DNA of 7,574 nucleotides from Microcaldota archaeon (GCA_021850955.1 JAJZKH010000030.1:1-7574), one strand, 5' to 3'; numbered from the stretch's first letter, positions 1-5,491 are shown. Notes: generated from the letters alone by a model not told the origin. Translations and numbers: made by a program.

Positions 1-75
1 CGGACATGGCGGGATTTGAACCCGCAACCCTCGGCTCCGCAAGCCGATGCGCTATCCAAGTTACGCCACATGTCC
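1..75 (-). tRNA. tRNA-Arg, anticodon GCG
   Basis: The reverse complement folds into a complete cloverleaf. The 7-bp acceptor stem pairs GGACATG with CATGTCC, and G is the discriminator base at position 1. The D stem is GCGT/GCGC with the invariant GG in its loop. The anticodon stem is TCGGC/GCCGA around loop TTGCGGA, placing anticodon GCG at 38-40, which reads CGC and CGU (Arg). The variable loop is five bases, and the T arm GCGGG-TTCAAAT-CCCGC is canonical. C35, a known arginine identity base, is present. There is no intron. Whether CCA is encoded cannot be seen because the window begins at the discriminator base. It is much more GC-rich than its surroundings, as expected for a structural RNA in an AT-rich genome. 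Confidence 0.97.
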
Positions 76-85
76 AAACGAATAC

Positions 86-94
86 TTTATATAC
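86..94 (+). promoter_or_regulatory. TATA box, probable promoter of the zinc-ribbon/aEF1B operon
   Basis: TTTATATAC is a full archaeal TATA-box match and is identical to the box found in front of rpo11 on the other strand. Archaeal start sites lie about 25 nt downstream, which would put this one near 116-120 and leave a leader of about 45 nt before the ATG at 165. The assignment is inferred from motif and position only. Confidence 0.55.
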
Positions 95-100
95 TTTTAT

Positions 101-108
101 TTATTAAA
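101..108 (-). promoter_or_regulatory. Possible TATA box for tRNA-Arg
   Basis: On the minus strand this reads TTTAATAA and is centred about 29 nt upstream of the tRNA 5' end at 75. Transcription would start a few bases before the mature tRNA. It is a weak consensus match in AT-rich DNA. It is chosen because the stronger-looking box at 86-94 is too close to the tRNA to serve it. Confidence 0.3.
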
Positions 109-130
109 CACATTATAATTTATGAGTTAG

Positions 131-140
131 TTAATATATA
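131..140 (+). promoter_or_regulatory. Alternative TATA-like element before the zinc-ribbon gene
   Basis: TTAATATATA is centred about 29 nt before the ATG at 165, so a transcript from here would be leaderless or nearly so. It competes with the better box at 86-94. A weak SD-like GTGAT at 157-161 only makes sense if the longer leader is made. Confidence 0.3.
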
Positions 141-164
141 GCTTGCTCGATTCATTGTGATATT

Positions 165-329
165 ATGACAAGGCTAGGAAAAATATGTACCTCATGTGGT
201 AGACTTACTGATAGATATGTTTTATTTAAATGTCCATCTTGTAACAAAGAGGATATTGTAAGATGCGATGAGTGTCGTTTGAATCATACTAAATATAAAT
301 GCAAAGCATGCGAATTTGAGGGACCTTAA
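165..329 (+). CDS. Zinc-ribbon RNA-binding protein (COG2888-like), 54 aa
   Basis: This 54-residue protein carries four CxxC knuckles (C8/C11, C23/C26, C34/C37, C46/C49), enough to bind two zinc ions. It ends in FEGP, the hallmark C-terminus of the small archaeal zinc-ribbon family annotated as RNA-binding with a role in translation (COG2888). Direct neighbourhood with aEF1B is a known arrangement of this family and supports the call. The start ATG at 165 has only a weak SD-like GTGAT at 157-161. The stop TAA at 327-329 shares its last A with the next start (TAATG), so the two genes are translationally coupled. The usual CPxCG and CGFEGP are here CPSCN and CEFEGP, that is, the glycines after two knuckles are replaced. 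The molecular function of the family is not firmly established. Confidence 0.9.
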   Translation: MTRLGKICTSCGRLTDRYVLFKCPSCNKEDIVRCDECRLNHTKYKCKACEFEGP

Positions 330-574
330 TGGCAGATGTAGCTACAATTTTTAAAGTATACGCAGAAACAGGAAAAGAAATTGAAGTAAGAGACAAAATA
401 GTCTCAGATCTAAAACCTAAAAGCATACAATTAGAAGATGTTGCTTTTGGAATAAAGGTAATAAAAGTAATGTTTGTACACACAGACGAAGAAGGAAGCA
501 CAGCAATAGAAGAAAAACTAAAAGGAATACAAAATGTTACAGAAGTAGAAGTATCAGATCAAACCTTACTTTGA
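329..574 (+). CDS. ef1b: Elongation factor 1-beta (aEF1B), nucleotide exchange factor for EF-1 alpha
   Basis: The 81-aa protein matches archaeal aEF1B, the ferredoxin-like-fold guanine exchange factor that recycles EF-1alpha-GDP to GTP in the cytoplasm. The conserved core LEDVAFGIKVIKVMFVHTDEEG is visible at about residues 35-56, including the family's characteristic EDVAFG segment. It is followed by the IEEKLKGIQNVTEVEV helix-strand near the C-terminus (about 60-75). It is slightly shorter than the usual archaeal length of about 88-90. The ATG overlaps the upstream stop by one base. A clear SD, GAGGGA at 318-323, lies inside the end of the zinc-ribbon gene with 5 nt spacing, so coupled expression is expected. 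The C-terminus is convergent with the NHL gene, with only 10 nt between the two stops. Confidence 0.95.
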   Translation: MADVATIFKVYAETGKEIEVRDKIVSDLKPKSIQLEDVAFGIKVIKVMFVHTDEEGSTAIEEKLKGIQNVTEVEVSDQTLL

Positions 575-594
575 TTTTTAATAATTATTTTTTT
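575..594 (+). terminator. T-rich termination region after aEF1B
   Basis: Directly after the stop there is a T5 run (575-579) and then a T7 run (588-594). Archaeal RNA polymerase terminates at T-rich stretches without needing a hairpin. The second run lies inside the 3' end of the convergent NHL gene, so the aEF1B transcript probably ends antisense to it. Confidence 0.5.
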
Positions 595-2081
595 ATTTTA
601 ACTGTTTTTAAAATTCTCTTTTTAATATCAAACATTCTTATTAGATGATTGTTAGTATCGCAAATATACAAATAATTTCCATTAATTTTTACATCGTTTG
701 GCTCAAATAATCCCAATGTATCACATTCTGGATCGTTTATATTACAAACACTTTTTTCATTTTGTGAAATTATCTGATATGACTTATCTTTTTTAAAATC
801 AATATATTTTATTGAGTTGTTAAAGGTATCGGCAACATAAACTCCATTATTTACTGCACAAACCCCTACAGGATGTTGTAAAAGAGTTTCTTGGACTTTT
901 CCGGTCTTATCTCCAAAAACAAATAAACCAGATCCAACAACTGTGCTTACAAAGTTATTTTTAATTGAAATTGACCTAATGCTAGAAGATTCGCTATCAG
1001 CGGTATAAATCTTATCTTTAAAAACAGATATCCCACTTGGTTGTGCGAAATAAGAGTTGGTCAAGGTTCCGTCTTCTAAATCTTCCTTACCAGTTCCTGA
1101 AAAATGTGAAACTGTACTTTCCATGTCGTATTTCAGTATTTGATGAGAACCTGACATAGTTATCAAAAGTTCATTTTCGTAAATTGCAATATCCCACGGA
1201 GAACTTAACTTTGCTTTAGTTGCAATATGTTCTTCATTTACTTTAAATCTTCTTCCCAGCTCTCCAGTTCCTGCTTCTAAAGAAACTACATTACTTTCCA
1301 AATTTATCTTTTTAATTACATTATTTCCAGTATCGGCAATCATGGCTTCTTTTTCGTTTATCCAACAAACTCCCTGCGGCATATTAAATGAAACTTTGTT
1401 TTTTGTATTAGTTTTAAATGTTTTGTTATTGCTTTCAATATTATGTAATATTTTTCCATTTTTATCTAAAATAATTACTCTATTATTTCCAGAATCAGAT
1501 ATTATTATGTCTTGAGTTTTTTTATTTATATCAATTTTTCCAGGATAGTTTAAAAAAGATTTATTTTCAAATCTTTTAAATTTCGGTAAGAACTTTGTTT
1601 TAGCAAATTTACTTTCAGGGTATTTTTTAATTATTGCATCTAATCCTTTTTCGAAGTTTTTATATGGTATTTCTCCTGAAAATTTTGCAGATATCTTTCC
1701 ATTTGGATCTATTATCACAAAAGTAGGCCAACCTCCAGCTCCATAACTTTTCCAAATTTTCATATCTTTGTCTAAAACTACAGGGTGTTTAACTCTATAT
1801 CTTTTTATAGCTTCTAATACATTTTCATTATTTTTTTCTGTCTTAAACTTTGGCGAATGTATACCAATTATCACTACCTTTTTATTTTGATATTTATTTT
1901 CTATCTTTTCTAAAACAGGAAGCATATGTATACAGTTTATACAACAATAACTCCAAAAATCAAGTATTACTACTCTATGTTTTAAATTAATAAGATCTAT
2001 TTTTTCAGTATTCAGCCACTCTGCTTCACCGTTAAGCGCAGGTGCTTTTAATCCCGGGATTGAAAATAAGCCAAACTCCAT
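585..2081 (-). CDS. Thioredoxin-like/NHL beta-propeller protein, NHLRC2-like
   Basis: This 498-aa protein has two domains. Residues about 5-155 are a thioredoxin-like (TlpA/AhpC-type) fold with FWSYCCINC at 42-50. The redox pair would be C47 and C50, and the cis-proline is in GGWPT (P119). The CCINC signature is the one seen in animal NHLRC2 and its prokaryotic relatives. Residues about 185-495 form a probable six-bladed NHL propeller with blade motifs at SDSGNNRV (195), ADTGNNVI (249), MSGSHQI (309), ADSESSSI (361), ADTFNNSI (417) and CDTNNHLI (474). The C-terminal beta-stranded domain of NHLRC2 is absent. There is no signal peptide or membrane segment, so it is probably cytoplasmic. The biochemical role of the family is unknown; a thiol redox function is inferred. 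It lies 31 nt after the preceding gene of a putative operon and has no visible SD before its ATG. Confidence 0.88.
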   Translation of the reverse strand: MEFGLFSIPGLKAPALNGEAEWLNTEKIDLINLKHRVVILDFWSYCCINCIHMLPVLEKIENKYQNKKVVIIGIHSPKFKTEKNNENVLEAIKRYRVKHPVVLDKDMKIWKSYGAGGWPTFVIIDPNGKISAKFSGEIPYKNFEKGLDAIIKKYPESKFAKTKFLPKFKRFENKSFLNYPGKIDINKKTQDIIISDSGNNRVIILDKNGKILHNIESNNKTFKTNTKNKVSFNMPQGVCWINEKEAMIADTGNNVIKKINLESNVVSLEAGTGELGRRFKVNEEHIATKAKLSSPWDIAIYENELLITMSGSHQILKYDMESTVSHFSGTGKEDLEDGTLTNSYFAQPSGISVFKDKIYTADSESSSIRSISIKNNFVSTVVGSGLFVFGDKTGKVQETLLQHPVGVCAVNNGVYVADTFNNSIKYIDFKKDKSYQIISQNEKSVCNINDPECDTLGLFEPNDVKINGNYLYICDTNNHLIRMFDIKKRILKTVKIKK

Positions 2082-2112
2082 TATTAAATAACAATGTAAA
2101 GTTATTTAGACA

Positions 2113-2877
2113 CTATTTATTATTTTCACGAGCAACATTAAGATAAACATTTAATAAAAATCTTGTACTTTTATTTTTCATTAAATTATCATTTATTTTT
2201 TCTAGTGTTTTACTAGAAGAAGATCTTTCTTTAAAACATATTACTATTTTATTTGCAGTCATAAATCCTGAACCCAGAGAATAAACCTCAAAAAATTTAT
2301 TTAAGTAATTTAAAAATATGTTTTCACTACCATCAAATCTCATTGTGTCTATGCAATTTATTGCTAATATCCCGTTTTCCTTAAGTGCTTTATGTGAATT
2401 TATTATAAATTCTTCGGTAAGAAATTTTTCAGGTATCTTATCAACGTCATAGGCATCTAAAATAATTAAATCATAACTAGAGTTTTTTTCTTTTACAAAA
2501 TCGAAGCCATCTTTGTTATATATGCTGGATGTATTTTTTAATATTTTTTCTTGAAAAAACTCTTTATAAATGCGTATTATTTCTGGATTTACCTCTGCAA
2601 TATCTACTCTAACATTTTGAAATAACATATCGATTTCTTTTAATATTGCGCCTCCACCTAATCCTATCATAAGAATATTAGGTTTTTCAAAAGCATAACA
2701 TAACGGCGGAAATAAGTCCCAGTACTCTCCTGAAAAAATAGAATTTTTACTAATACGGGTTTGGACAACTCCGTTGAACTTTAATGTTTTGTACTTTTTA
2801 TCTTCATTTACAACTATATTTTTTCTAGGTCCTTTAAAGATTACTTCTTTTCTCCTAAAAAAATCTATAAAACCCAT
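2113..2877 (-). CDS. Spermidine-synthase-like (methyltransferase-fold) protein
   Basis: This 254-aa Rossmann-fold protein resembles the polyamine aminopropyltransferase superfamily. Visible motifs are MIGLGGGA (70-77, the glycine-rich nucleotide loop), an acidic strand end AEVNP (E95, expected to bind ribose hydroxyls), NKDGFDFV (121-128) and YDLIILDAYD (135-144). In true spermidine synthases the last motif normally reads D-x-x-D-P and the loop GGGDGG; here the proline is valine and the loop ends GGGA. The N-terminal 60 residues form the short beta region typical of the family but lack a clear polyamine-gate YHE-type motif. Substrate is therefore uncertain: spermidine synthase, another aminopropyltransferase or a SAM-dependent methyltransferase are possible. 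It lies 27 nt after rpo11 and 31 nt before the NHL gene, with no SD visible before its ATG. Confidence 0.75.
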   Translation of the reverse strand: MGFIDFFRRKEVIFKGPRKNIVVNEDKKYKTLKFNGVVQTRISKNSIFSGEYWDLFPPLCYAFEKPNILMIGLGGGAILKEIDMLFQNVRVDIAEVNPEIIRIYKEFFQEKILKNTSSIYNKDGFDFVKEKNSSYDLIILDAYDVDKIPEKFLTEEFIINSHKALKENGILAINCIDTMRFDGSENIFLNYLNKFFEVYSLGSGFMTANKIVICFKERSSSSKTLEKINDNLMKNKSTRFLLNVYLNVARENNK

Positions 2878-2904
2878 TAAAATCTTGTAAGTAGTTAAAA
2901 ATCA

Positions 2905-3177
2905 TTATTTTTTATGCTTTGGTAGTTGCTTTGCAAACTCATCTATTTCTTCGCTTACTTCATCAAGTGCCTTTAATATGGATGCTCTTGCATTCTTGCT
3001 AGATTTAACAACTAATCTAGGTTGACCTACGTCTGGGTGAGTCTTAACTACACTTACGAACTCAATATCGCTTTTTTCAGCAAGCTTGTCCCTTATTAGG
3101 TCAGCTATTCCTCGATCAGCATCAATTAGCTCTATAATCATACTTTTTGTTTCGTCTTCAATTACATTTAGTTTCAT
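2905..3177 (-). CDS. rpo11: DNA-directed RNA polymerase subunit Rpo11 (subunit L)
   Basis: This 90-aa protein aligns along its length with archaeal Rpo11/RpoL, the partner of Rpo3 in the alpha-like assembly platform of RNA polymerase. Supporting features are the N-terminal strand MKLNVIEDE, the helix DLIRDKL, the strand pair IEFVSVVKTHPDVGQPRLVV (residues 38-57, with the family's HP and P landmarks) and a long amphipathic C-terminal helix. The dimer-contacting segment normally reads like DHTFxNLL; here it is DADRGIADLI (19-28), a notable divergence. A GTG at 3184-3186 in the same frame would add three residues. I prefer the ATG at 3175-3177 because it gives the usual N-terminus and lies about 20 nt after the inferred transcript start. 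It is probably the first gene of a minus-strand operon. Confidence 0.9.
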   Translation of the reverse strand: MKLNVIEDETKSMIIELIDADRGIADLIRDKLAEKSDIEFVSVVKTHPDVGQPRLVVKSSKNARASILKALDEVSEEIDEFAKQLPKHKK

Positions 3178-3222
3178 TAAATCCACGCTTTAAGAAGAGA
3201 TAGATATTATTTAAACAAAAAA

Positions 3223-3231
3223 GTATATAAA
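3223..3231 (-). promoter_or_regulatory. TATA box of rpo11 operon
   Basis: The minus strand reads TTTATATAC preceded by AGG, a full archaeal TATA match. A start about 25 nt downstream would be near 3198-3202, some 20 nt before the preferred ATG at 3177. It is the same 9-mer as the box at 86-94. Confidence 0.75.
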
Positions 3232-3258
3232 CCTCTTTATTACAAATATTAAAATTGT

Positions 3259-3283
3259 ATAGAAAAATGTACTTATTTTCTAT
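3259..3283. repeat. Perfect inverted repeat between divergent promoters
   Basis: ATAGAAAA (3259-3266) and TTTTCTAT (3276-3283) are perfect 8-bp arms around a 9-nt spacer. The dyad ends 8 bp before the rps19e TATA box (3292-3299) and 27 bp from the rpo11 box. This is where an archaeal regulator could affect TFB/TBP recruitment. A regulator-binding role is inference; an AT-rich chance dyad is the alternative. Confidence 0.5.
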
Positions 3284-3291
3284 GCTATTAC

Positions 3292-3299
3292 TTTATATA
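3292..3299 (+). promoter_or_regulatory. TATA box of the rps19e operon
   Basis: TTTATATA is a canonical archaeal box. Initiation about 25 nt downstream (near 3320-3325) gives a leader of about 40 nt containing the SD-like GAGTGAG at 3353-3359. A second TATA-like stretch, CTTAATATATTTAAA (about 3333-3347), is close enough to the ATG to give a nearly leaderless transcript instead. Confidence 0.65.
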
Positions 3300-3362
3300 T
3301 TTTTGTTAGTAAATATTTATGTTATTTTAACACTTAATATATTTAAAAGATAGAGTGAGTAA

Positions 3363-3782
3363 ATGTCAAATGTACTTGAAGCAGACGGTTCAAAATTAAT
3401 AGAAAAAGCCGCAGAAAAATTAAAAGGCTCAGGAATAGAGAAGCCAGGATACTTAGATTATGTTAAATCAGGGGCAGGACGAGAAAGAGTACCTGCAGAT
3501 GAAGATTTTTGGTATATACGATGTGCGTCAATCTTAAGACAAACATATTTAAACGGACATATAGGAATTTCACGTCTAAGATCAAAATACAGCAATAGAA
3601 AGAGGCATGTGGTACACAGAAGACATACTGTAAAAGCAGGAGGCAGTATAATAAAGGATGCATTTGATGCATTAGAAAAAATAGGATATGTTAAAAAGAC
3701 AACTTCTGGAAGAGAAATAACTCCAAAAGGCCGTTCATTTTTAGATAAGCTAGCAGGAGAGGTAATAAAGGAAGGTGCTTAA
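3363..3782 (+). CDS. rps19e: Small-subunit ribosomal protein eS19 (S19e)
   Basis: The 139-aa protein matches archaeal/eukaryotic eS19, a winged-helix-like protein of the small-subunit head that is needed for late subunit maturation. The conserved block runs from VKSGAGRERVP (34-44) through DFWYIRCASILRQTY (48-62) to GISRLRSKYSNRKR (68-81). It is followed by GGSIIKDAFDALEKIGYV (93-110) and the C-terminal GREITPKGRSFLDKLA (116-131). All of these are family landmarks. Length is near the usual 145-155. It opens the conserved archaeal cluster and is preceded by a TATA box at 3292 and an SD-like GAGTGAG. Its last codons contain the SD of the next gene. Confidence 0.97.
   Translation: MSNVLEADGSKLIEKAAEKLKGSGIEKPGYLDYVKSGAGRERVPADEDFWYIRCASILRQTYLNGHIGISRLRSKYSNRKRHVVHRRHTVKAGGSIIKDAFDALEKIGYVKKTTSGREITPKGRSFLDKLAGEVIKEGA
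3770..3777 (+). promoter_or_regulatory. Ribosome-binding site that decides the TTG start of pdcd5
   Basis: GGAAGGTG lies inside the end of rps19e, and its GGTG core is 7 nt before TTG at 3785. This supports the unusual TTG over the first in-frame ATG (3818), which has no comparable site and would remove the acidic N-terminus. Confidence 0.75.
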
Positions 3783-3784
3783 GG

Positions 3785-4090
3785 TTGTCAGAAGGGCAAG
3801 AGCCAAATGAAGATAAAATGAGAAAAGAGCTCTCGCGACGTATGAAAGCAATGCAAATTGAACAACAAAAAAGGGAACTAGCAAAGAAGTTTACAACTAA
3901 CGAAGCATATGAACGTTTAATGAATGTAAGGATATCGAACAGAGAGCTTTATGATCAGCTTATAAATTTAATAATAAACATGGCACAAAGTAACAGATTA
4001 ATAAATAAATTAACGGATGAACAATTAAAGGGTATACTGGCAAAACTAACATATAGACCAGAACCAAAAATAGAGTTTAAACACAAATAA
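3785..4090 (+). CDS. PDCD5-family DNA/RNA-binding protein
   Basis: This 101-aa helical-bundle protein is of the archaeal PDCD5 (TFAR19-like, COG2118) family. It shows a charged N-terminal helix (about 8-33), then the signature KKFTTNEAYERLMNVRISNRE (34-54) and TDEQLKGILAKL (77-88), ending in a short basic tail. Archaeal members bind nucleic acid in vitro; the cellular role is not settled. Its fixed place among ribosomal genes suggests a translation-linked task. Translation starts at TTG, two bases after the rps19e stop, supported by the SD at 3770-3777. In-frame ATG at codon 12 is possible but would shorten the conserved acidic-to-basic N-terminal helix. Confidence 0.92.
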   Translation: MSEGQEPNEDKMRKELSRRMKAMQIEQQKRELAKKFTTNEAYERLMNVRISNRELYDQLINLIINMAQSNRLINKLTDEQLKGILAKLTYRPEPKIEFKHK

Positions 4091-4102
4091 GAAGGTTTTA
4101 AA

Positions 4103-4261
4103 ATGGGCAAAAAATCAGCTAAGAAAAAACAAATGCTTGGAAAAAAATTAAAGCAGAACAGAAGAATACCTGTTCTAGCTGTATTACGAACTCACCGTAA
4201 GGTTCAGTTCAACAGATTCCAAAGAGACTGGAGAAGAAGAAAGTTAGGATTAAAGGGTTGA
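4103..4261 (+). CDS. rpl39e: Large-subunit ribosomal protein eL39 (L39e)
   Basis: This 52-aa, highly basic protein is eL39, an extended rRNA-binding protein that lines the polypeptide exit tunnel. The N-terminus MGKKSAKKK, the middle KQNRRIPVLAVLRTHRKVQFN (about 17-37) and the ending RDWRRRKLGLKG (41-52) follow the family pattern of NxxxP, a T-x-x-K/R-V-Q segment and WRR. The WRR-x-KLGL ending is close to eukaryotic eL39 (WRRTKLGL). The ATG is preceded by AAGGTTTTAAA (4092-4102), the same ribosome-binding layout seen before tif6. It is 12 nt after pdcd5 and 4 nt before rpl31e. This gene is short enough to be missed by length-filtered gene callers. Confidence 0.97.
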   Translation: MGKKSAKKKQMLGKKLKQNRRIPVLAVLRTHRKVQFNRFQRDWRRRKLGLKG

Positions 4262-4265
4262 GCTA

Positions 4266-4727
4266 ATGGCAACACAAATCACAAAAACATTTGCATTAAG
4301 AAAAAAACTAGTAAAGATACACGAATCAAGAAGATTAAAGAGAGCTGTATCATATTTAAAAGAAGATATAGCTAGATATACAAAGTCTGATTATGACTCA
4401 ATAAGATTATCAGGAGAGCTTAATGGCTATCTTATGCAAGATGTAGCAAAAAAGATGCTTCCAGTAACAATAGTTATAACAAAAGAAGCAGATTATGTAA
4501 AAGTGGATTTAACTCCAGAAGTTAAGAAATCAAGATTAAAACCTACTCAAACTATGACAAAGCCTAAACAAGAGAAAGAGCAAGCAAAAAAACAAGATGA
4601 AAAGAAAACAGTTGAAAAGGAAAAATCTCAAGTAAAAGAAGAGAAACCAAAGGAAGAAAAGCAAAAAGAAGAAAAACCAAAACAAAAAAAGCAAACAAAA
4701 ACTTCTGAAGAAAAACCTCAAATGTAG
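4266..4727 (+). CDS. rpl31e: Large-subunit ribosomal protein eL31 (L31e) with Lys/Glu-rich tail
   Basis: Residues 1 to about 86 match eL31, a protein beside the tunnel exit. Landmarks are an N-terminal strand (TKTFALRKKLVK), the basic helix RRLKRAVSYLKEDIARYTK (22-40), the IRLSGELNGYL segment (46-56) and the final strands VTIVITKE and YVKVDLTPE. Archaeal eL31 is usually about 80-95 aa. Here residues about 87-153 add a low-complexity tail of Lys, Glu, Gln and Pro with no predicted fold. The tail is in frame, uninterrupted and read without a frameshift, so it is probably real. The GGGTTGA at the end of rpl39e provides the RBS. The gene ends 10 nt before tif6. The antisense Phe-rich ORFs across the tail are shadows of its AAA/GAA codons. 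Confidence 0.95.
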   Translation: MATQITKTFALRKKLVKIHESRRLKRAVSYLKEDIARYTKSDYDSIRLSGELNGYLMQDVAKKMLPVTIVITKEADYVKVDLTPEVKKSRLKPTQTMTKPKQEKEQAKKQDEKKTVEKEKSQVKEEKPKEEKQKEEKPKQKKQTKTSEEKPQM

Positions 4728-4737
4728 GTTTTAAAAT

Positions 4738-5406
4738 ATGGGTATAGGTCAATTTTCTGTACACGGCGATGAGTTTGTAGGTGCATACTGCATTGTTTCT
4801 GATTCTATATGTGTAACAGGTTCAAAACTTAAAAAATCTGATTTTGAGTTATTTGAAAAAGCATTGTTATTAACTCCAGTACATCTTACAGCTGCTGGTT
4901 CAGATCTAATTGGTTTATTTGGAAGAGCAAATAAAAACGGAGTTCTTCTTTCTAACTCTATTTATGAATCTGAGCTAAGACATTTTAAAGAAAACTTAAA
5001 AGATATTCATATTGAAATACTCGATAGTGACTTAAACGCAATAGGCAACAATATCCTTGTTAATGATAAAATTGCAATTGTTAATACTGATTATAAAGAA
5101 AAAGATATTAAACGTATAAAAGACGTTTTTGATGTAGAGGTAATGCAACTGGAAATTGCAGGATATAAAACAGTAGGTTCTCACAACATACTAACAAACA
5201 AAGGTTTTGTTGTTAATAATAATGTATCAGATGAAGAGTTTGAATCATTAAAATCAATATCAAAATCTATTTCACAATCAACTGCAAATCTAGGTTCATT
5301 GAGTATTGGAATATCAGTTGTTGCAAACTCAAATGGAGTTCTTTTCGGTAAAAGTACATCTGGGTACGAAATGGCGAGTATACAAGACGGCTTAGATTTA
5401 GAATAA
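4738..5406 (+). CDS. eif6: Translation initiation factor 6 (aIF6), ribosome anti-association factor
   Basis: The 222-aa protein is the expected length for aIF6, the pentein-fold factor that binds the large subunit and blocks premature joining of the small subunit. Repeated pentein signatures are visible: IGLFGRANKNGVLLS (58-72), LNAIGNNILVND (99-110), TVGSHNILTNKGFVVN (145-160) and GISVVANSNGVLFGKSTSGY (191-210). It ends in EMASIQDGLDLE, corresponding to the usual E-x-x-R/x-I-x-x-x-L close. It is co-located with eL31 and eL39 as in many archaea. It lies 10 nt after rpl31e with an AGGTTTTAAAAT ribosome-binding region. The start at ATG 4738 gives the compact family N-terminus. Confidence 0.96.
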   Translation: MGIGQFSVHGDEFVGAYCIVSDSICVTGSKLKKSDFELFEKALLLTPVHLTAAGSDLIGLFGRANKNGVLLSNSIYESELRHFKENLKDIHIEILDSDLNAIGNNILVNDKIAIVNTDYKEKDIKRIKDVFDVEVMQLEIAGYKTVGSHNILTNKGFVVNNNVSDEEFESLKSISKSISQSTANLGSLSIGISVVANSNGVLFGKSTSGYEMASIQDGLDLE

Positions 5407-5460
5407 TTGCTATATATAAAAAGCAATCAATCCTTTGAAAAAGGCTTTAAATAATTGCTA
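5402..5460. repeat. 11-bp direct repeat with competing hairpins after tif6
   Basis: AATAATTGCTA occurs at 5402-5412 (spanning the tif6 stop) and again at 5450-5460. Between them AGCAAT (5422-5427) can pair with the ATTGCT of either copy, giving mutually exclusive stems. A small hairpin CCTTT-GAA-AAAGG (5432-5444) sits beside it. The location suggests a 3'-end/termination or processing element, but the low-complexity AT background weakens this. Confidence 0.4.
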
Positions 5461-5475
5461 AGTAATTTTATACTG

Positions 5476-5483
5476 TTTATATA
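5476..5483 (+). promoter_or_regulatory. TATA box of the pfdA-ftsY transcript
   Basis: TTTATATA preceded by ACTG is a canonical box in the only sizeable gap of the plus-strand block. A start near 5503-5508 would leave a leader of about 10-15 nt before ATG 5518, so pfdA-ftsY can probably be expressed separately from the ribosomal genes upstream. Confidence 0.65.
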
Positions 5484-5491
5484 TTTAATAG

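Noticed and set aside
2880..2904. Leader or small gene between rpo11 and the spermidine-synthase-like gene
   Set aside because: Only 27 nt separate the genes; no hairpin or ORF is supportable.
3184..3186. GTG as the start of rpo11
   Set aside because: It is in frame and possible, but the ATG at 3177 gives the standard family N-terminus and a better position relative to the promoter.
4536..4764. Phe/Leu-rich minus-strand ORFs that look like membrane proteins
   Set aside because: They are antisense shadows of the Lys/Glu (AAA/GAA) codons of the eL31 tail and have no RBS or family resemblance.
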